Assembly: GCA_003511885.1 (NCBI GenBank)
Contig: DOIX01000282.1
Span: 6,901-26,893, forward strand
Direction of reading: 5' to 3'
DNA length: 19,993 nt
Origin: Cyanobacteria bacterium UBA11153
Lineage (GTDB): Bacteria > Cyanobacteriota > Cyanobacteriia > Cyanobacteriales > Coleofasciculaceae
Positions 15,264-19,993 of the stretch are shown piece by piece. The translations under genes and the position numbers were made by a program. The stretch's first letter is position 1. Each line of letters opens with the position of its first letter. Below the pieces are notes generated by a model. It worked only from the letters and a program-made list of their open reading frames with translations, was not told where the DNA came from and did no database searches.

Positions 15264-16706
15264 TCATTTTACAGTCAAGACATAGCGACCGCCACCTGTT
15301 TTATAATATGAATTAACAATTATGCCATATCTACCAGTACGGGGTAAAGTTATCCTCAGTGTAGCATTAGGATTATTTTCACTAGTATCATCATTCTCAC
15401 CGATGGGATTGCCATTAGCATCGAGTAAGGCAATATATATATCAAAATCAGGACTAACAGCACTAATAGTAACAGATTCACCCGCAGTACCTTCAAAAGT
15501 GTGGATATTAAACAGACTACCATCAGAAGGAAGGGTAGAAGAACCATAGCCCAAGATTCCCTCTTGCCGCAAAATGAAATCTTCCTGAGTTGGTGAATTT
15601 CCAGCGCTAATAGTAGTAGATTGGGTGCGCAATTTATAACTTCCCGCTTCTCCGGCCTGATAGGAATTAGCAATGAGGAGATATGTTCCAGTTTCCGGTA
15701 AAATTATTGAGATTTTAGCATTATTAGCGCCACCACTATCATCATCTTGAGCCAAATCGTTCCCATTCGGATCCAATAAAATCAGATAGGGGTCAATTTC
15801 CTGACTAATCATATCAATTTGTAATCTTTGACCGATTCTACCTGGAAAAGTATAAAGGTCAAAAAAACTATTATCGATAGGTAAAACATGACTACCCTGA
15901 CCCAGATTACCATTAATAACAGGACTATTGAGAGCCAGAGTTTGAGGTTGAAGATTTCCAGAAGGCGGACTTTGCCGGACAGTAGTCCGAGAAGCCCGTC
16001 CTTCCTCTACAGCAGTTAAGAAAGGCAGTACTCGGTCAAGCGCGATCGCAAAACCGATCCCAATATTACCACCACCAACTCCGCTAAAGATAGCACTATT
16101 GACTCCAATTAATTCTCCCTGCCCATTTAACAATGGCCCCCCTGAATTACCGGGATTAATAGCAGCATCAGTTTGAATTAAACCCCGTTCCCTATCAATT
16201 CTACTGACAATTCCCACTGTAAAAGTGCCCTGAAATTGCCCAAAAGGATTCCCAATTGCAAACGCTCGTTGCCCAACTTGTACCGGAGTACTGCTAACAG
16301 AAATAGTTGGCAGATTATCCGCTCCACGAATTTTCACAACTGCCAAATCCAACCCATTATCGCCAAAGGCGATAACATCAGCAATAAAACTCCTACCATC
16401 AGCTAAAGTAACTGCTACAGAATTAGCACCAGCGACAACATGAGCATTAGTTAAAACCAAACCATCCGCACTAATAATACTACCACTTCCTGTAGTACCA
16501 TTAGTTTGAATCGAGACAACAGCCGGACTTGCTTTCTGATATACGCGAATATTAATTGCCTCATCAATATCTTGAGCGACAGCCATACTTGGTGCCAGAG
16601 ATAACTTGAATAAGTCAAAATTTACCATACTATTGAAAATCGTCGTACTCAAAGCGACTCCAGCGACAATTGCTGCTGATTTAACAAGAATAGGTTTCGT
16701 AATCAT
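15264..16706 (-). CDS. Trypsin-like serine protease (HhoA/Deg type) with two PPC domains
   Basis: A 480-residue protein from ATG 16706, preferred over ATG 16724 because a GAGG lies 10 bases upstream and the signal starts cleanly MITKPILVKSAAIVAGVALS. A Sec signal ends near SMAVAQ. Residues about 50-240 are a chymotrypsin-fold protease of family S1C with triad H89 (TNAHVV), D120 (NGLDLAVV) and S188 (NPGNSGGPL). Instead of the PDZ domain normal for Deg/Hho proteases, two bacterial pre-peptidase C-terminal (PPC) domains follow, at about 265-365 and 375-480. Each has the YTF/HTF strand, a DxYxxLLDxNGN core and GxYxLxxxSY ends. PPC domains usually occur on secreted proteases and are often removed on maturation. 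The gene is downstream of three propeller genes on the same strand (gap 108 bp) and may be transcribed with them. Confidence 0.9.
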   Translation of the reverse strand: MITKPILVKSAAIVAGVALSTTIFNSMVNFDLFKLSLAPSMAVAQDIDEAINIRVYQKASPAVVSIQTNGTTGSGSIISADGLVLTNAHVVAGANSVAVTLADGRSFIADVIAFGDNGLDLAVVKIRGADNLPTISVSSTPVQVGQRAFAIGNPFGQFQGTFTVGIVSRIDRERGLIQTDAAINPGNSGGPLLNGQGELIGVNSAIFSGVGGGNIGIGFAIALDRVLPFLTAVEEGRASRTTVRQSPPSGNLQPQTLALNSPVINGNLGQGSHVLPIDNSFFDLYTFPGRIGQRLQIDMISQEIDPYLILLDPNGNDLAQDDDSGGANNAKISIILPETGTYLLIANSYQAGEAGSYKLRTQSTTISAGNSPTQEDFILRQEGILGYGSSTLPSDGSLFNIHTFEGTAGESVTISAVSPDFDIYIALLDANGNPIGENDDTSENNPNATLRITLPRTGRYGIIVNSYYKTGGGRYVLTVK

Positions 16707-16814
16707 ACAAAATAAACCTCTCATAAATCAACTTCAGCGGACAGCGGACACTGAACAATTTACATTTACATAGTATTGGTAAATCAAACCTTTATAAATC
16801 AATGGTACTTAGAT

Positions 16815-17408
16815 CTATTCTCGTTCCACGATCGCAATATGCCACTGACCCAACTGACTAGTTTCATAAGCCACATACCGTCCATCACCTGTAATCGTAG
16901 GATGACGTACCGAGCCTCGGACATTAGCAGTTAAAAGTTGCGATCGCTCACTAACTCGGTCATAAACTAAAATATCACTTTTTCCCCGTTCATTGGAAAG
17001 ATAAGCAATAAATCGACCATCTGCACTTAAAGCAGGTTGATCTTGACGAGAGTCGCGCCGATTGAGATTAGGTAAATCAATGAGACGACCCTCTTGTATA
17101 TCGTAAATAAAGATATCACGAGAGCGCTCGCGATCTGAAGCAAAGGCAAGATAACGACCATCACTACTATAAGCCGGAAACTCATCTGGTCTGTTACTAT
17201 TGAGTCCACCCGTAAGAATCTGGGGGGGTGAAGTAAATTGACCCAGACAGGCAGTCGCAATCAATCCTAGCATCATAATTAAAATAATTAGAATTATATT
17301 ATTTGTTATTGATTTTTTGTCATAGTCAAATAAAATGTTATTTGTTATTGGTTTTTTGTTATTTGTCATAGTCAAATAAGCTAGGTAAGCTGTTGGTATA
17401 TTAGCCAC
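16815..17408 (-). CDS. Small TolB/WD40-type propeller protein, probable membrane anchor or lipoprotein
   Basis: A 197-residue protein with GTG start at 17408, supported by AAGGAG 6 bases upstream. About 38 residues containing a duplicated TNNKKPITNNI-like stretch precede a hydrophobic segment IILIILIMMLGLIATAC with a weak lipobox. Three PD40-type blades follow: SSDGRYLAFASDRERSRDIF, SADGRFIAYLSNERGKSDIL and TGDGRYVAYETSQLGQWHI. The linker after blade one, RLIDLPNLNRRD, is shared with the two upstream paralogs. TolB-like propellers bind peptides or proteins, and TolB itself sits in the periplasm. Three blades cannot close a propeller alone, so oligomerisation is likely. An internal ATG after the low-complexity duplication could be the true start of translation if the GTG is not used. 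Confidence 0.82.
   Translation of the reverse strand: MANIPTAYLAYLTMTNNKKPITNNILFDYDKKSITNNIILIILIMMLGLIATACLGQFTSPPQILTGGLNSNRPDEFPAYSSDGRYLAFASDRERSRDIFIYDIQEGRLIDLPNLNRRDSRQDQPALSADGRFIAYLSNERGKSDILVYDRVSERSQLLTANVRGSVRHPTITGDGRYVAYETSQLGQWHIAIVERE
17299..17380. repeat. Tandem duplication in the 5' end of the propeller gene
   Basis: TTATTTGTTATTG followed by TTTTTTGT and CATAGTCAAATAA appears at about 17299-17333 and again at about 17338-17380, the second copy with 7 extra bases (TTATTTG). On the coding strand it gives the duplicated Asn/Lys-rich N-terminus of the propeller protein. The 7-base difference again suggests heptamer slippage. Confidence 0.75.
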
Positions 17409-17421
17409 TCCCTACTCCTTT

Positions 17422-17967
17422 TCACAGATTAGGGATTAACAAATTGAGGCGTTTACCATTGCGATCGCAAATAACAATATCCCACTGACCATTTTCACTA
17501 GATTCATAAGCAATAGTATTACCATCAGCACTAATAGTAGGATTGCGAACCTCAGCTTGGAGATTTTCCGTAATATTGCGTAACTGATTAAGATCTCGAT
17601 TATAAATATAAATACCCGAACGACCTTTTAGACTTGCCGCCAAGACAATAGTACGACCATTTTGAGAAATAGACGGATGAGAAGCAATTGTATCCAAAGC
17701 ATTCAATCCAGGTAAATCAATCAAACGTTGTTCTTTAGCATCAAAAAGAAAAACATCCTGACTGCCATTACGATCCGAAACAAAAACAATATAACGCCCA
17801 TTAGTTTGAGGAGTAATTTCCGAAAAAGGACTATTTAATCCACGTCCCCCTGAATCAAAAGGAAAATTGAGAATGCGAGAATAACCCGTACAGCTTGCCA
17901 AGCCACCTGCCAGCGCCATAGATATTGATAGTAACAGGGAATGTTTTACCACTTTTTTGGAAGTCAA
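17422..17967 (-). CDS. TolB/WD40-type propeller lipoprotein
   Basis: A 181-residue protein with a lipoprotein signal SISMALAGGLASC (Cys at residue 26). The start is uncertain. A TTG at 17967 opens the frame, a GTG at 17952 (MVKHSLLLSISM) gives a more compact signal, and neither has a Shine-Dalgarno. Three blades follow: TNGRYIVFVSDRNGSQDVF, QNGRTIVLAASLKGRSGIY and ADGNTIAYESSENGQWDI, with the shared linker RLIDLPGLNALD after the first. It ends 13 bases before the next gene, whose ribosome site lies in the gap, so the two are almost certainly co-transcribed. It is paralogous to both neighbours. Function is unknown beyond envelope-anchored protein binding inferred from the fold. Confidence 0.85.
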   Translation of the reverse strand: MTSKKVVKHSLLLSISMALAGGLASCTGYSRILNFPFDSGGRGLNSPFSEITPQTNGRYIVFVSDRNGSQDVFLFDAKEQRLIDLPGLNALDTIASHPSISQNGRTIVLAASLKGRSGIYIYNRDLNQLRNITENLQAEVRNPTISADGNTIAYESSENGQWDIVICDRNGKRLNLLIPNL

Positions 17968-18027
17968 AAGTCAAAATTAATAAGGACTAGTTAGATTTTT
18001 TGACAAAATGTCAAACCCAAAAAACGG

Positions 18028-18558
18028 CTAAGGTTGAAAGACAGGAGTACCATCAGGAATATCCAATTCAATATTAGAACCCCGGTCAAAAACCTCAACA
18101 TCCCATTGACCGCGACGAGAAGTTTCAAAAACAATATAGCGACCATCAGGACTAATATGAGGATTTTTGAGCCAACCACGATAACCCATAGTCAGGATTT
18201 GAGGGCGACTGGTAACGCGATCGTAAAGTTCAATAGTTGGAGTGCCCGTATCAGTAGCAATATAGGCAATGTAGCGACCAGTATAACTAAGACTGGGATG
18301 TTCTGCGATCGCATTGGGTCGGTTTAAGCGAGGTAAATCCACAAACCGTCGCTGTTGCAAGTCAAACATCACCAATTGACGGCTACCATTGCGATCGGAA
18401 ACAAAAGCAATAAATCGACCATTACCGCTTAATGCTGGTTGTTCGTCAGTATAGCGACTATTAAGCGTCAAAGGTTGTCCTGGTAGATTTGACGGACTAC
18501 AGCTAACAACCAAACCCATTAAACTCAAAAGTACACTCAAATAAGAGAATTTCCTCAT
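18028..18558 (-). CDS. TolB/WD40-type propeller lipoprotein, first gene of the tandem set
   Basis: A 176-residue protein from ATG 18558 with a short lipoprotein signal MRKFSYLSVLLSLMGLVVSC (lipobox VVSC, Cys20). Three PD40-type blades: GNGRFIAFVSDRNGSRQLV, YTGRYIAYIATDTGTPTIE and PDGRYIVFETSRRGQWDVE, with the linker RFVDLPRLNRPNAIAEHPS after the first, shared with the two downstream paralogs. All three proteins have G-QW before the last strand. Gap to the next gene is 60 bp. No Shine-Dalgarno is obvious, but a strong hairpin lies 25-65 bases upstream of the ATG and may affect expression of the set. Confidence 0.87.
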   Translation of the reverse strand: MRKFSYLSVLLSLMGLVVSCSPSNLPGQPLTLNSRYTDEQPALSGNGRFIAFVSDRNGSRQLVMFDLQQRRFVDLPRLNRPNAIAEHPSLSYTGRYIAYIATDTGTPTIELYDRVTSRPQILTMGYRGWLKNPHISPDGRYIVFETSRRGQWDVEVFDRGSNIELDIPDGTPVFQP

Positions 18559-18582
18559 AAGTTAGAGGTGAGATGTGATATA

Positions 18583-18623
18583 GCCAGGGACTAGGGGCTA
18601 GGGGCTAGGGGCTAGTCCCTGGC
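18583..18623. repeat. 12-bp-arm hairpin enclosing GGGGCTA heptamers, G-quadruplex pattern
   Basis: GCCAGGGACTAG (18583-18594) is exactly complementary to CTAGTCCCTGGC (18612-18623). The 17-base loop is made of GGGGCTA heptamer units. On the plus strand four runs of three or more G with 3-4 base linkers (GGG, GGGG, GGGG, GGGG) meet the usual G-quadruplex pattern. It sits upstream of the propeller gene set and downstream of ycf66 (stop at 18677), so it may end ycf66 transcription or lie in the leader of the next gene. The same heptamer in the opposite orientation occurs at 19901-19926. Confidence 0.7.
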
Positions 18624-18676
18624 AATAAATTCTCATGGCGACTTGCCCCTGACAATATTCCCCCACTTCCCAATTT

Positions 18677-19495
18677 TTAATAATCAAAATTATCTGACTT
18701 TTCACTATCTCCCTCTGGAGAGTCTATGGGTTGATAATCTACATAATCGCTGGGTGTAGCATCCACATCTTTATCATAAGAAGATCGAGAAGGAGAAGAA
18801 TCTTCTGGAGAACGTCGCCTTCTTGGTTTAGATGATACATCTGATTCCCGAGTCGGTGGACGGCTAGGGCGAGTACTGGTGCTGCGAGAAGGTTTATCAT
18901 TCCAATCGCTATCCAAATCCGCCTCCCAACGTTCCACAGGACGTTCTGAAGTCGAACTTTCTGGACGGGTACGACGCTTGCGAGGACGTTCATCAGAAGG
19001 ACCTCGTTCCCTTTCTGATGAACCTCTACTTCTAGGACGGCGGGATTCTGCCTCATACCTATCTCCACGAGAGTAGCGAGAATCTTCACTACCCCGCAGC
19101 CTACGATTGGCATAGCGATCCACTTCCGGTTCTATTTTGTCATAGAATTCATCCTCTTCCTCATATCGATAAGCATTGCTCACCGCGCGATCGTCATCAA
19201 CAATTCGCGTACCACGCTTGGCCTGATCGGTAGCAATACCCCGCAACCGAATTGCCTCATAAGCAAAAAAAATCGTTGCACCAGTCAAGAGTAACTGACC
19301 AAATTGCAGAATTGGATCGAGTCGCCATCCCTGAAATATCAGGATGAAACCGCACAATAGTCCCACTGCCGCAAAAAAGATATCGTGATCTCGTGCCAAC
19401 TCTGGGCGTACCGAGCGTAACAAATAAAGCCCCGCTCCGGCAACCGCGAGGAAAATTCCCAGAATACTGGCTGAGTTTAGCCCAAAATTTACCAT
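18677..19495 (-). CDS. ycf66: Ycf66 family membrane protein
   Basis: A 272-residue protein from ATG 19495, with AGGAG 7 bases upstream. Residues 1-85 match Ycf66 of plastids and cyanobacteria: MVNFGLNSASILGIFLAVAG, then the LARDHDIFFAAVGLLCGFIL and FQGWRLDPILQFGQLLL segments. Three hydrophobic helices are visible at about 11-26, 39-54 and 65-82. The remaining 185 residues are a low-complexity, mixed-charge tail rich in Arg, Ser, Glu, Asp and Pro, probably disordered and facing the cytoplasm. Ycf66 is conserved with the photosynthetic apparatus, but its function is not established. psbX lies 129 bp upstream on the same strand, an association seen in other cyanobacteria and consistent with a thylakoid role. 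Confidence 0.92.
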   Translation of the reverse strand: MVNFGLNSASILGIFLAVAGAGLYLLRSVRPELARDHDIFFAAVGLLCGFILIFQGWRLDPILQFGQLLLTGATIFFAYEAIRLRGIATDQAKRGTRIVDDDRAVSNAYRYEEEDEFYDKIEPEVDRYANRRLRGSEDSRYSRGDRYEAESRRPRSRGSSERERGPSDERPRKRRTRPESSTSERPVERWEADLDSDWNDKPSRSTSTRPSRPPTRESDVSSKPRRRRSPEDSSPSRSSYDKDVDATPSDYVDYQPIDSPEGDSEKSDNFDY

Positions 19496-19556
19496 ACCTG
19501 CTCTCCTAAATCAGTCCTATAGTAGCGAGTTTTGCTGATATCTGAACAGTCAGGCA

Positions 19557-19595
19557 GGGGGTTTAGTTAACCCCCTACCTCTCGGTAAGGGGGTT
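19557..19595. promoter_or_regulatory. Two mutually exclusive hairpins between psbX and ycf66
   Basis: AACCCCCTACC (19569-19579) pairs with GGTAAGGGGGTT (19584-19595) with one bulge. Its AACCCCC part (19569-19575) can instead pair with GGGGGTT at 19557-19563. In the minus-strand transcript the larger stem forms first. There is no T-run after either stem, so a simple intrinsic terminator is not shown. It could be a 3' end stabiliser of psbX, a partial terminator, or a dispersed palindromic repeat. Confidence 0.45.
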
Positions 19596-19624
19596 AAGGG
19601 CTGAGAAACGGTTACAAGCTGTAA

Positions 19625-19744
19625 CTAAGAACGTTGGATTTTATCCTTCTGGCTGACAAAGAGGAGAAAAACTGTAGCAGGAATGACCACAATTGCTGCA
19701 CCCCACAGGAGACTCCACAAAAAACTTGATAATGAAGCTGTCAT
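19625..19744 (-). CDS. psbX: Photosystem II protein PsbX
   Basis: A 39-residue protein, [20 protein letters not shown] continuing to [14 protein letters not shown], which matches PsbX in length, in the single transmembrane helix (about residues 11-31) and in the invariant SQKDKIQR tail. PsbX is a peripheral subunit of the photosystem II core near cytochrome b559 that helps quinone exchange at the QB site. The reading frame stays open upstream to 19870, but those 42 codons are simple repeat sequence. The ATG at 19744 with AAGGA 10 bases upstream is the real start. ycf66 follows on the same strand. Confidence 0.95.
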   Translation of the reverse strand: MTASLSSFLWSLLWGAAIVVIPATVFLLFVSQKDKIQRS

Positions 19745-19993
19745 AGAAACTCGATCCTTGTTAATATTCTTCACAATTATTCTAATATTGTCTTTACCCC
19801 TTGAGAAGTCAAGTGGAGAGGAGGAAGTAGATAAGGGGGACAAGGGGGACAAGGAAGAAAAGGGAGACAAGGAAGAAATTTTTTTGTCTTTTCCCAGCCT
19901 CTAGCCCCTAGCCCCCAGCCCCCAGCTAAAAGGCGGCGTCATTTTAAGCTGGAACCGGGCAGATGAGTTTACTCTGCGGTATCGTAAAGTTAT
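19745..19993. other. Upstream region of psbX with purine-rich and heptamer repeats; right window end
   Basis: Positions about 19832-19878 consist of 9-base-periodic GGGGGACAA / GGAAGAAAA-type units, and 19897-19926 of CTAGCCC / CAGCCCC heptamers, the complement of those at 18590-18616. No gene is recognisable. At the extreme end the minus strand reads TLRYRRVN through MTPPF, then meets a stop or frame uncertainty. It slightly resembles the start of small DUF4278-type proteins (LxYRGxxY) but is too short and too altered to call. Confidence 0.5.
19785..19812 (-). promoter_or_regulatory. Candidate psbX promoter
   Basis: On the minus strand TTGACT (19812-19807) and CAATAT (19790-19785) are 16 bp apart, giving a start near 19778 and a leader of about 35 bases. 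This is a weak consensus match. An alternative -10, TAGAAT at 19784-19779, would be too far from this -35. Confidence 0.3.

Noticed and set aside
15356..15673. Leucine-rich 105-codon frame inside the serine protease gene
   Set aside because: It is the same strand but another frame of the PPC-coding sequence. Its hydrophobic composition comes from the codon pattern of the real gene.
18739..19113. 124-codon frame inside ycf66
   Set aside because: It is an alternative frame of the low-complexity tail of ycf66, with no independent start signal or recognisable domain.
19625..19870. 81-residue version of PsbX
   Set aside because: The extra 42 residues are Ser/Pro/Leu-rich translation of purine-rich DNA repeats. 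PsbX normally has about 39 residues, matching the ATG at 19744.
19930..19993. Start of a DUF4278-like gene at the right edge, minus strand
   Set aside because: Only about 20 residues are visible, the key glycine of the motif is absent, and the frame has no clear start inside the window.

Overview
The window comes from a cyanobacterium, most likely a filamentous one. It carries psbX (a photosystem II subunit) beside ycf66, a xisH/xisI pair, many GCGATCGC (HIP1) octamers inside and between genes, and families of heptamer-based and CCTTTGCG-type interspersed repeats typical of repeat-rich cyanobacterial genomes. The species cannot be named from the sequence.

Layout. Positions 1-2500 are an accessory stretch: an antitoxin-like gene, a RelE/ParE-type toxin gene broken by one in-frame stop, a secreted staphylococcal-nuclease-like protein with altered active-site residues, a 136-bp MITE-like element with TA flanks, and an overlapping xisH-xisI pair on the minus strand. 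Positions 2633-6628 hold a very long GH38 alpha-mannosidase gene that contains interspersed-repeat sequence in frame. Positions 6629-7990 hold no intact gene. They contain two decayed, collinear copies of an internal part of that mannosidase gene plus more copies of the repeat.

From 7991 to 18558 every gene is on the minus strand and every one looks exported. In order of transcription (right to left) these are three tandem paralogous short TolB/WD40-type beta-propeller proteins (two clear lipoproteins, one with a weak lipobox), a trypsin-like (HhoA/Deg-type) serine protease carrying two PPC domains instead of PDZ, an orthocaspase (peptidase C14) with a twin-arginine signal and a DUF4384-like C-terminus, and a 1351-residue Sec-signal protein with lipocalin-like beta repeats, a PDZ domain and a C-terminal CHAT protease domain. 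The block reads as an envelope-localised set of proteases and propeller scaffolds. Whether they work together is inference from order and orientation. The series is interrupted at 14434-15263 by an array of five long tandem repeats and a MITE-like inverted repeat.

The right end (18677-19993) is core photosynthetic genome: ycf66 with a long disordered charged tail, psbX (39 residues), and GC-rich short repeats and hairpins between them. The most noteworthy items are the mannosidase gene with in-frame repeats and its decayed tandem fragments, the adjacent exported CHAT and caspase proteases, and the three three-blade propeller proteins.
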